A DNA stretch of 64,000 nt. Source: Agarophyton chilense (Eukaryota > Rhodophyta > Florideophyceae > Gracilariales > Gracilariaceae). Position numbers and translations under genes: made by a program. The stretch is taken from the NCBI GenBank assembly GCA_030374765.1, contig JARGXX010000100.1:1779539-1843538 (forward strand), read 5' to 3'. Shown here piece by piece: positions 46,796 to 56,500 of the stretch. A model generated the notes under the pieces. The model made no database searches. It worked only from the letters and a program-made list of their open reading frames with translations, and had not been told where the DNA came from. Position 1 is the stretch's first letter; every line of letters begins with the position of its first letter.

Positions 46796-46803
46796 TATAA
46801 ATA
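46796..46803 (+). promoter_or_regulatory. TATA box, transcript unknown (copy 1)
   Basis: TATAAATA follows a GA-rich stretch. No convincing protein begins downstream; a 60-codon frame from 46903 is the nearest. The match in copy 2 is 60031-60038. Confidence 0.35.
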
Positions 46804-47363
46804 GGTGACGAAACGTTGGGTTGGGGGAGACGTGGGCCGCAGAGAGCGGCGAGGAGCGTATTACGTGTCGCAAGTGCTCCGTGGTGTGCGAGGACGACGA
46901 GTATGGAGAGTGAAGTGTCAGGATGTGCGTCATTTAAGTGTTCATTACACACCTCCCCGATGTGTAAAAAGCGCTGCAAATTGTCGTGGCTAATCGTTGC
47001 GAAAGTTGGCTATGGATGTTCGGAGATCGCAAAGCAAGAGAGGGCTTCGAGAACGAGTGATTTCAAATCGAGTTTCTTTCTATAGTGAACCGGGGCATCG
47101 GTTCACAACAGTTTCACAAGCACTTGCTTCAAGCATGATCACACAGCATAATGCGACATGTTACGCGCTCCGATCGGCTTCAATACAAGATTGCATCTGC
47201 ACATGATGAGACTGTCTGTTGGGAGGATGTTTCTGCTTTCCCGTGGGTGCCGATGGCAGGCACGAAGTCGGACAGTATTACGCTGTTGATATTGGCTGGC
47301 GCACGGGTGCTCTGCCATCATTTGCCACAGTGGTCAAATCGTTGTATCACACACGCCGCCCTC

Positions 47364-47483
47364 ACACTCGGCCACATCGAGCTGACATGTGCCGCATCCC
47401 ATCCCGAACTGCGAAGCTAAATCTCTCTGAGCTGGGCTAGTACATACATGAGGGATCCGTCTGGAACCCCTAGTGCTGAGTGT
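47364..47483 (+). rRNA. 5S ribosomal RNA gene, variant 2
   Basis: 120 nt on the plus strand, starting ACACTCGGCCAC and ending CCCTAGTGCTGAGTGT, followed by a run of seven T's that would end pol III transcription. Helix I pairs (ACACTC with GAGTGT) with a compensated change relative to variant 1. The internal region differs (CTAAATCTCTCTGAG; TAGTACATACATG), so it may be a divergent functional form or a pseudogene. It lies in inverted orientation about 2.3 kb from variant 1. Confidence 0.85.
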
Positions 47484-48251
47484 TTTTTTGTTTCTTGCTC
47501 CCTCCAACTATGTTGCTCCTGCGACGTAGCCACGCTGTGTGTCAATGACACGCTCTATGCGCTGTTGCGTTATATCTTTTTCATCATGTCGCTCACTGCG
47601 CGTTATGCGCATACTACACCTTCGTGGGCAAACAACAGGTACACTACAAGGAACTTGAGCGTCTTGAATAGGGTGGCGCGCCCTGCGATGGATGTCAGCA
47701 ACCGAAACGGTACGCTTTGGCCCATAGCTTCTGGGGCGCACACGTCGTGCGTGGAAGCAATTACGGCCGCGTTCGGCTGTTCGAATCGCTTTGCTTTGCA
47801 GATCCCACAAAGAAAGAGGTGGACCGAACAATGTCTTGTTTTTGGTGAGCGCTTGAGCAATTATCTGTTGGTTGGTGCGTTCCAGTTGTACATGCCAAGG
47901 TACGACACCAACCAGGGCGAGAACGAAGGTCTGCCTATGGAGGCGCTGGCGGGAACACTGTGGTAGGGCTGGCTTCCCCTAACATGAACTAGGCACCGTA
48001 GTTGGCGCGACGGCAAACATCTGACCCAGCCTGAAAAACTCGACCATGAGCAAACCTAAACACTAAATTCGAAACCAAAGAGATCACAAGCCTGACGGCG
48101 CTGGCTGAGTGTCTGACCTCTTCCGCTTGCGCTGCGAAGGTGCGAAGGTGCGAAGGGCAAGGCCTAACCCTCCTTTGCAGTTGTGCAAAAAATCACACGC
48201 AGTCTTACACAATGAGCTCGCCCAGCGCGAGCTCGCAGAACGCAGCGTGTC

Positions 48252-48343
48252 TCTCACGTTGCATCTCACGTCGCATCTCACGTCGCATCTCACGCCGCAT
48301 CTCACGCCGCATCTCACGCCGCATCTCACGTCGCATCTCACGT
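48252..48343. repeat. 12-bp minisatellite CATCTCACGYCG, copy 1
   Basis: About seven copies of a 12-bp unit, with C/T variants at one position. Copy 2 (61487-61590) has one unit more. Because 12 is divisible by 3, all frames stay open through it, which creates long but meaningless ORFs on both strands. Confidence 0.92.
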
Positions 48344-48971
48344 GTGTCTCTTGCGTGTTTGCAGCTCGCGACACCTGCTTGTTTCTGGAAAATGAAGGTG
48401 ACGTTTGACTCCCTGGAGCCCCAAACATGGGAGTAAGGGTTGCACAGAGGCGTTCGATTCCGGTGGAGGAAGCTGTCCATTGATTGGCAGCGACAGCATT
48501 CATGCTCCGGGAGGCGATGGACAGCCCCCAACAGCTCGCGATTCCTGTTTCCGAAACAAGAGTGCGACAGTACGCAACCACTCGGCGGATGCAGCCGACT
48601 CAGCAGCGTTGCTGCTGAAAGAGCACTTTTCTCTGCTTTTGAAGCACTGAAGCTCGTCAGACCTGACAGCTCATGGTGGAGGGCGGGCCCGTCTGGAGCA
48701 TGACTCTCGCTCATGTGAATTGCGTGTATGCGGGGTGCGCAACAGTTTTCTTGCAGCTGGAGAAAGCCGACAGCCTATTCTCACGCGTGGATCAACATCA
48801 AGCTAGAGTTTCCGAAAAGAGCACCAACCATTTTCTTGCAGGTCGTGAGAATGACAGATCGGCATGCATCACGGAGAGCAGTATACGGGAGAGTGCGCCT
48901 GACACTCGAATTCGACACGCACCAACGAGCATCTGCAGCTCGGCATTATCCAAACGGCGCCCGTGCTCTGG

Positions 48972-48979
48972 TATAAATA
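48972..48979 (+). promoter_or_regulatory. TATA box of the pseudokinase gene (copy 1)
   Basis: TATAAATA lies 226 bp upstream of ATG 49205, which predicts a start near 49005 and a leader of about 200 nt. Confidence 0.5.
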
Positions 48980-49204
48980 TGCTGCTCAGACGTACAAGAT
49001 CGCTGCTCACATCTTCTGGTCGCCCTTTCGGTTTGCACCCTCTCCATCACTGTTTACTACTTATCCACGTACTTGCTGCAACCATTGTGTCCTCCCTGTG
49101 CGAAACAAACTTATTTGTGCTTCCTTCGCATCTCTCCCGGCTTCTGTTGTACTGGTCTTGTCCATTCTCACGGTAACCACAGCAACACATCAAGCTCGAT
49201 CAAT

Positions 49205-50638
49205 ATGGTTGTTCCAGTGTTCGTCAAAAACCACAAAATTTACGACTGCCATGGATGGATTCGAGTCCGCCATGCATTGTTATCGCATCGGAAATCGTGG
49301 TACATGAAACTGTTGGGCTCTACGCTCACTCTGCATGACTGCATAGACAAGTCTGTGGAGCTGGAGTACTCGGTGACCTCTTGCAAGATCATGGGTCATC
49401 TTGGGGGCAAGTCGTTTACCGTCAAGTTTTCGAGTGGCGCTGCACTTCGTATTTACTGCGACTCAAAACCAAAGGCTGGTAGATGGAAGAGAGCCCTGCG
49501 GCGAGCTTCAGCGCTTGAATTCGAATACGAGTTTGTGTTGGGGAACGAAATCGAGCAAGACGGCAAAAGCTCGGTTTTCAACGCCGTTCACCGGGACAAC
49601 AAAACCAAACACGCGGTGCAACGGATCTCCAAGGACCCTCTCCTCCGGAACTACGCGGAACAAAACCGCTTCCTGGGCCGACAAATCTACGCCCTGCGAA
49701 CACTGCGCCACCCCAATATTCTGTCGGCGTCTCACATCTTCAACGAAGACGAACACGCCTACCTGGTTACCGCGCCGGTGAACGGAGACAGGCTTCGGGA
49801 CGTGATCGCGCAAAATGGTGGGAACCTTCCTGAGGCAGCCGTTCGGCACGTTGCCAAGCAGCTTATTCCGGCTGTTGAGTATCTTCACCAGCGCGGTTTC
49901 GTTCATCGAAACATTACGACGGACACAATCTGGTGCGACCACTCTGATCAAATGAAGCCCAAAGTAGTGTTATCCAACTTTGATTTGGTGCATTTCGTGG
50001 ACGACGAGGAGGATCAGCGAATGCGCGACAGCGCGGGTGATGCTCGTTATCACGCGCCAGAGATTGTGCAAGGGCAGGCATGTAACGCCGCAGTGGACAT
50101 GTTCTCGGTGGGTGTCTGTTTGTACCGCATGCTCAGCGGATCGTTTCCGTTTGCAATCGACCCGCATCGAAGGCACATAACCGTGGAGAACAGAAGGAAC
50201 GGGCCTGCTTTCAGAGAAGAGTGCTGGAAGGACATCTCAACGGAAGCCAGGTCTTTCTTGAGTTCGCTTTTGGAGCGCTCTTGGGTGAATCGTGTGTCAG
50301 CAAGCGATGCAATCTACCACGACTGGTTTTCAGTTGAGCTACCAAATGATGTGCCGCCCGCTACAGCTTTCTCAAGCGATGGCGCCAAGGAAGCAGACAC
50401 CCAGCGTACGGCTGTTTCTTCATTGTGCGGCGACAAGGTGCAGAAGATTGCGAGTATCGAAAAGCTCGCTGAAGAGAATGGTGTAACGCTCTCTCCATTT
50501 CTGCTGCGGTTCTTAAGCCCGATCTCGAGCGAGGTACCAATAAGTGAGAGGTCCCCTGTGGATGTGTTTGCGAGCAGTTTGAGGCAATACATGGGCAGCG
50601 CTAGCTTGTCTAGTAAATGCCGTCAGATAGAGAAATAG
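49205..50638 (+). CDS. PH-domain pseudokinase, copy 1
   Basis: 477 codons from MVVPVFVKNHK. An in-frame ATG at 49073 would add 44 residues that look like translated leader. Residues about 13-102 form a PH domain (GWIRVRHALL, SWYMKLLGSTLTLHD, final W94 helix), which binds membranes or proteins. Residues about 109-376 are a CAMK-like protein kinase fold: HPNIL (169-173), VEYLHQRGFVHRN, HAPEIV (283-288), DMFSVGVCLYRML, HDWF. Catalysis is lost: the beta-3 Lys is Arg140 (AVQR), HRD is HRN (Asn236), DFG is NFD (Asn258), and the Gly loop has too few Gly. Asp298 and Arg363, which hold the fold, remain. The C-terminal about 100 residues match nothing known to me. It is intronless. Probable role: scaffold or allosteric partner of an active kinase (inference). 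Confidence 0.85.
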   Translation: MVVPVFVKNHKIYDCHGWIRVRHALLSHRKSWYMKLLGSTLTLHDCIDKSVELEYSVTSCKIMGHLGGKSFTVKFSSGAALRIYCDSKPKAGRWKRALRRASALEFEYEFVLGNEIEQDGKSSVFNAVHRDNKTKHAVQRISKDPLLRNYAEQNRFLGRQIYALRTLRHPNILSASHIFNEDEHAYLVTAPVNGDRLRDVIAQNGGNLPEAAVRHVAKQLIPAVEYLHQRGFVHRNITTDTIWCDHSDQMKPKVVLSNFDLVHFVDDEEDQRMRDSAGDARYHAPEIVQGQACNAAVDMFSVGVCLYRMLSGSFPFAIDPHRRHITVENRRNGPAFREECWKDISTEARSFLSSLLERSWVNRVSASDAIYHDWFSVELPNDVPPATAFSSDGAKEADTQRTAVSSLCGDKVQKIASIEKLAEENGVTLSPFLLRFLSPISSEVPISERSPVDVFASSLRQYMGSASLSSKCRQIEK

Positions 50639-50770
50639 ATCACGTACACTCCACTCCGTAAGTAGATTAGATACAAAAAAGATCCCATTCAACTGGGAAA
50701 AAAAGTATCTGGATATCACAAAGCTTTGAGAGCGTAGAACTAGTATTTGAATGTTTACACTTGGTTCGAA

Positions 50771-52206
50771 CATTCTCTCGCGGGTATTTGTTCAATTACC
50801 AATACTAAAGGTTGCCATGAAATATTTCTAATACAATGACATATGTATAGAGTTGAACTTGGCGTACGGCGCACACCCACGAGCCTAAGTAGTGTTTGGC
50901 ATCATCAAAATTGATTTTACACTCTTATTTGACATCCATCTTTTGATAATAGGGTCTTTAACTTCAGAAGGCATCAAAATTGCTTAAGGCGAAATCTGGT
51001 GCGAAATAAGTTACTTTGAATAATGATTTCGCTATGGAATCCTTTCGTTCATCTCACACTCTACCACAGAACCAGAGGAAATATTCAATAGGTCAAGCAG
51101 CCTTTATCTGCAGAGCAGAAAAGAAGCACCACAATACTTTGGTCTACTTGGGTCACTTAATTTTCCTTTTTCCTTCTTAAAGAAGCGTTCCACTCTTTTT
51201 GCGAACGTGTTTGTGTCGAAAGTATTTATCTGAAAGTGATAGCATCGGTCTCGTATCAAAACTTGTGCACTATAAGTTTTGTATTAAAGAACAATTTTTA
51301 TATCTCAGCTCTCTGATTTGGATGTCTCACTTATTATTCAAGTGATCTTGAGCTATGTTATGGAATGCTAGTGCTGGAATGCGATGCATTTATCTAATAC
51401 AACTGTAGGAGTCATGTTCAAAAGTAGATTGTTGCATTAGCGATGCATAACTTGAATGCAGTCAGTTAATGAAAGCCTCACAGTGATTGTTGGGTTGCGT
51501 TAGCTGATTTACTGCGTCGGAGAGGTTCATTGCGTGTAACAGTTGCGTGGCAGTTGTATTAGGTGGAACGTATCCAGAGTGCTAGAAAAGCCCGAAACAC
51601 TTGCCTATCAGCATTGATGTTCCGGCAAGCACAAGCAATCATCCGCATAAAGACTAGAAACTAGAACAACAAAGTGTGCTTCACGTTTAAGTATCTAAAT
51701 CCGCCCCCCTCTGTTATATATATATATATATACAATATAGGTTTTCTATCCATATAAAACTGCTGACATATGTATCAACAACACTAAGAGCATAAAAATA
51801 GAAATAAAACATGCAACTAACGCAACTCTTCAACATATTACATCATCAGTAGCGAAGGATCAAGTAGCCTCTGTTTTTCTTACTGCACGGACCTTGGGCA
51901 ACCAACAGCTCACTTCGATACTATGCTATGAATAGACGATCGTTCCCGTACAAAATCCAATAAAGTCTCGCATAGAACGAGCTTGTATATATCAACCCTA
52001 CAATAGGTTCCAATCTTGTGGTTTACTGAGATCGATACGCCATCCGACGCACAGCTCATTTCTTTTGAAACTGGGTGGAACCACGCTTTCTAGTGGTAGA
52101 AGCGCATTTGGGTTGAGGTTGGCGGTTGCTAACACAACATGCTCCTGTGCAAGTCCTTTTCAGCTGAGATACGAACTCCCTATGCCCTTGCCGCTTCAGA
52201 GTCAAA
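50771..52206. other. AT-rich spacer between duplication copies
   Basis: No ORF or RNA gene is recognised. It contains a (TA)9 run at 51715-51732. Confidence 0.5.
51715..51732. repeat. TA dinucleotide repeat
   Basis: Nine TA units in the spacer between the duplication copies. Confidence 0.9.
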
Positions 52207-52406
52207 CTATGACAATGTTTCGAAGCGTGAAGTGGTACTAGCTCCCCAAACCTTTCAATAGTTTTTATTGAGTTCCGAATAGGAGTAATGGCATCTATAA
52301 TTGCAACAGAAATCGATAACATACAAACATGGAAGTATTCGAGGATGTCCAAATTCAATACAACGACGCTTTTATTTTCTACACGAGGAACTTTTGAAAC
52401 ACATGT

Positions 52407-52773
52407 TATGAGAACGATCATTGATGTAAGTCGATCGTTTACAAATACGCCCGCTCAATGCTTTGTATTTGAATACTTAATTGTCGTTGCTATGAGTATG
52501 AGAACGATCATTGATGGAAGTCGATCGTCTACAAATACGCCCGCTCAATGCTTTGTATTTGAACACTTAATTGTCGTTGCTATGAGTCATCATTCGTACC
52601 ACATGGCAACCTCTTATATCATGTATTACGCCCGTTAATTATGTTGTAATGTACTCTATTTATACATCTATGTACCTCATGTTTGTAAACATCTGCGACC
52701 GCGGCGCCGCTATTGTGTACTCTGTCCTACACTGTGTGTACCTAGTTCTACACCGCAAGTCTAATCATTCTTA
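52407..52773 (+). repeat. Copia-2 5' LTR with a 90-bp tandem duplication
   Basis: It starts TATGAGAACGATC and ends ...AATCATTCTTA. The first 90 bp (52407-52496) are repeated at 52497-52586 with three differences. The 3' LTR has only one copy. The repeated piece includes the palindromic ATCGATCGT-like core GTCGATCG. Confidence 0.92.
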
Positions 52774-52786
52774 GTTATGGGCCCAG
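52774..52786 (+). other. Copia-2 PBS (initiator tRNA-Met half-molecule type) overlapping the Gag start
   Basis: GTTATGGGCCCAG, continuing CGCGC, is complementary to the anticodon arm of initiator tRNA-Met; pairing can extend to about 18 positions with one mismatch. The ATG at 52777-52779 faces the CAT anticodon and opens Gag. Confidence 0.78.
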
Positions 52787-53529
52787 CGCGCCAGTCCAAT
52801 CTGCCGTCCCGGCCCAAGTTCTCCTGGGATGCCAAGTCTCCTCCATGGACTGATGGCAAAATTGACCAGGAAGAATATCGTGATGCTGTGAAGCTCTGGC
52901 AAACGTTTCATAACGCACTACCAGCTTCGAACAGCAACAAGATTCCAATTGCACTTCAGGCTATATGTCTTAAGTCGCAACTGTATGGCCGTGCAAAGGA
53001 CCTCTGCTCCGGAATTGCTGATGGCCAGTTGACGGAAGATGGCGCTGTGGATCATCTGGTAGGAAAAATTTACCAGAAGGACGCTCTCTCTGTAGTCAGT
53101 GAGGCCTATCGCGATTTCAACCAACTCTGGAATACTCGTAGAGGCAACACAAAGACTATGAAGAACTTCGAATCCCGTTTCTCCGCGCAAGTTGCAAAGT
53201 TCAACTCCATCTCTGCAACGACTAAGCTTCCAGAGTGTATTACGGTGCTAATGCTGCTATCCAACTCTGCAATTGACGACTCTCAGCGGGTCTCTGTCAT
53301 GGCAGCAGCTGCACCTTCCGATGAGAACCTGAATTCTCAATCGTCGAATGATGAGTTTCTGAGCTCTATCACGTATCAGTCAGTGGCCTCGGTAATAAAG
53401 CAGTGCGACAAGACTTCGCATGCCCTGAGTGGTACTGTACCGCTTACTGCTAGTTCTGCTGGCACCACGCAACACCGCGAACAACATCGCTATAGCAAGA
53501 ACAGTTCTGGTTACCGTTACAAAGGATAG
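52777..53529 (+). CDS. Copia-2 Gag
   Basis: 250 codons from MGPARQSN to TAG at 53527-53529. The conserved block RPKFSWDAKSPPWTDG starts only 11 residues after the Met and aligns with Copia-1 Gag, so this ATG, inside the PBS, must be the start. The middle is helical (GRAKDLCSG, YQKDALSVVSEAYRDFN, TMKNFESRFSAQVAKFN), as in UBN2-type copia Gag. The C-terminus is Ser/His/Arg-rich. The knuckle lies after the TAG in the same frame (53551-53592), so the TAG separates capsid from nucleocapsid. Copia-1 has no stop here, so TAG is either a mutation or a readthrough site. Confidence 0.85.
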   Translation: MGPARQSNLPSRPKFSWDAKSPPWTDGKIDQEEYRDAVKLWQTFHNALPASNSNKIPIALQAICLKSQLYGRAKDLCSGIADGQLTEDGAVDHLVGKIYQKDALSVVSEAYRDFNQLWNTRRGNTKTMKNFESRFSAQVAKFNSISATTKLPECITVLMLLSNSAIDDSQRVSVMAAAAPSDENLNSQSSNDEFLSSITYQSVASVIKQCDKTSHALSGTVPLTASSAGTTQHREQHRYSKNSSGYRYKG

Positions 53530-56500
53530 TCTCCTTCAATGAAATATCCTTGTGACATATGCGGCAAATACGGTCATTGGAAACGTAACCATAACCCTGA
53601 CGGCTCACTACCTCATCATGTCAAGTCGTTCGATGCACCAGCTACATCATCTGCTTCGCGAGCTCCTGGATCGCGCCCTGACCATGATCAAGAAAGGAGA
53701 GACAAGTCGCAAAGGAAGACAGTGTCGTTTAATATGGAAACTCTGACTAGTTCATCAGCTAGTACCGGCAAGTCACCTGTCGAAGTTGGACCTCTACTTG
53801 ACGACGGAGCACCGTACTCTGCAATTGGCCTTATCGAACTGAATCTACTTGCTGACCATATAGGGATATCGCCCAATCCCAAGCTCGATGCTATTACCAA
53901 AGCACTCGATGGACATACACATTGGCAGTATGGAGTCGGTGAACACTCCAGTCCGGCACGCTGCATCCTAGGATCTATTGTCATCACTGCGACATCTGAC
54001 CAAGGTAGACCAGTCCGTATCACCCACCTTGTCCTGGATGGATCTTCTCAGTGGGTCATAGGAAAAAATGTAACTCGCAAGGCCAACATCGAGCATATTG
54101 GAAGAAATGCATTGGTCTTCCTGGCTGATGGTCATAGAGACCATATATCTATAATCAATGAAAGTTTCTTAAGCTACATAGCTCTAGATCGGTTTACCTC
54201 TCATTGTAACAATGGTTCTACACTGTCATGCCTCTCAGCAGTCACTCTCGATAGTGCACCATGGCTTGAGGTCAAGAAGATTATAGACAAAGTCCACAAG
54301 CACGTTTGTGGTCATGCAAGCTATACAGACTACAAGCTCCTCCTCGAGAGAAACGGATTTTGGAATGAAACCATAGCTTCCTATCTCACGGACATGGTCA
54401 ATCGCTGCACGGCTTGTCGGAGCACATCGGTCCCGCAGCCCAGTCGTAAGGTTTCAATCAGTTATCTGTCAAAGAAATTCAACGAGGTTCTCTGTGTTGA
54501 TCATCTCTATCTGGATGAAATACTACTAATGCATCTGATGGATCTCATCACACGATATTCGAGCGTCTATGCAGTTACCTCGACAAATCTCTCAGAAGCT
54601 GTTGTTGGCTTTGAAGCTTCATGGGTATCACAATTCTGGTACCCTGACTCTATTCGTGCAGACAAGGCATTCCAAATAGGTGCATTCAAGAACTACACCA
54701 AGAAGCTTGGAATCCCAATTCACCCAATGCCTCCTGGTAGGCACTCCAAGAATGCAATAGAGTCTAAACACAGCATCATCCGTAGCGTCTTTATTCGTCT
54801 AAAAGAAGCTGCTGGCGCAGACTTCGATCCAAAGCTCGCAGCATACAAGGCTGTGTCAATCTCAAATGACCTCTATGGCAACGACACTATGTCTGCATTC
54901 GAACTAGCCAAAGGCTTTTCTAGCCCTATCGTGGCAAAGCCTATCGAAACTGTAATCCCGGATGATGTGCTCAATGCTCGTGACCAGCTTAAAGCTCGTC
55001 GCAAACTGGCGCTTATCTTGCGCTCGAAGGCAGTGACCAAAGTGCCAATTGCAGCTGGTGATCTGATAGAAGTATACCAAAAGAAAGAATTTGAGAAGAG
55101 AGGAAAATGGTCCGATCCCAAACCGGTCCTCTCTATCAACCAGCATGCACGTTCAGTGACTGTATCAGGACGCAAAAATCGAGAAATCACTGTTGCATTT
55201 GAAGATACTCGCCCAGCGCTGCCTCAAGAAAGCTTCGCCCAACTAGTACAAGATGGTATTGACTCGATATCCGAGAGTTCAAGTGACCATTGTACTGCTT
55301 TAAAGGCACAGGCTGAAATGAACACAGATGTCAACTTTGAATGCTCTGTACCAAGTGACACTGCTGTTGACTTATCTCAAGGTTCGTCTGATATCAACAC
55401 ACCTGTTGATGCACCTGTTGATGATGACTTCTCTACTGAATCCTCAAACGTTGAACCCTGTGTAGGAGACAATATCTCTGTTCTCTGGCCCCTTGAAGAA
55501 CAATTCTTCCGTGGCACTGTCCACTCGGCAACAGAAGATGGTCGTCTAAACATACACTATGATGATGGGGATGTAGAACAACTTGAAATGGAGAAGGAGG
55601 TATGGAAGTTTACTGAAACACTCCCAGCCAGTTCTGGTACATTGGCACAACTGGAAGTCACAAGCACTGAGAACTCAGTCCTAGAATCGATTCTTGACCA
55701 TTTTGGGAACAAACCATTTCTAAGGCACCACGCACAAGGGTTTGACCAATACCCTTTAGTCAACGCCTACAATGCAGAGGAAGATACATTTCTCAAGACT
55801 GTTCGCCCGGTCACACACGAAGAAGTCCCTCCGAACTCCAATGTTATCAGCAGTCACACCTTATACAAAGTGAAGACTAATGATGACGGGTCTCTCAAGC
55901 TTAAAGCACGTATTGCACCACATGGGAACGAGGACGATTTGAAGAACGTCTTGAGCAAAGACTGTACCACATGCCCACCCACAGGACTTCGGATCCTCGA
56001 ATCAATTGCATCTCTATTCGGCTGGATAATCCACAGGGCTGACGTGAAGGCTGCGTTTCTGCAGACAGGGGAGGCTCAAAGAAACGTCTATGTTCGCCCA
56101 CCCAAAGAAAGCCAAATGAAATCGACTCATCTTTGGTTACTTCGGACAGCTGCCTACGGCCTTGTCAATGCAAATGCCAAGTGGCAGAACCAGTCCGATA
56201 ATGTTATGTTTGACATTGGACTCAAGCAGTCGACCCATGTTCCTCAGCTTTTCTTCCAGAAAGAAAACGGAAGGCTGGTATTAATTTTTGCTAAAATAGT
56301 TGACGACCTGAAAGCTGCAGGCGATGGCGACCCTGTGAAACGCTTCATGGAGGAGTTTGACAGACGATTCAAGTTTGGTGATGTGATGCAAGGACCAGGC
56401 AAACTCCGATTCTTTGGCATCAACACTGTTCAAAATGGCGACTTTACCATTGAGACAGATGCGGACGATAAGGTGAACTCTGTATCTGAGTATCCGTTTT

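Larger units (their letters stand above)
44161..50770. repeat. large duplication, copy 1
   Basis: It matches 52207-52406 plus 57585-64000 almost base for base. The coordinate offset is 13232 near 44560-45940, 13235 up to the minisatellite and 13247 beyond it; the steps are a 3-bp indel near 45945 and one extra 12-bp repeat unit. The left limit of similarity is about 44161; the right limit lies beyond what copy 2 shows before the window ends. It contains an inverted pair of 5S genes and the pseudokinase gene. Confidence 0.93.

Noticed and set aside
47448-47966. 172-codon plus-strand ORF
   Set aside because: It starts inside the variant 2 5S rRNA gene, and the differences I saw between duplicates all change the protein, so there is no sign of constraint.
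48252-48343. CRISPR-like array
   Set aside because: Units are contiguous with no spacers, in a eukaryotic setting; it is a plain minisatellite.
48084-48714. Overlapping long ORFs on both strands across the minisatellite
   Set aside because: Their length comes from the 12-bp repeat, which is a multiple of three and stop-free in several frames. No domain is seen, and differences between duplicates do not favour any frame.
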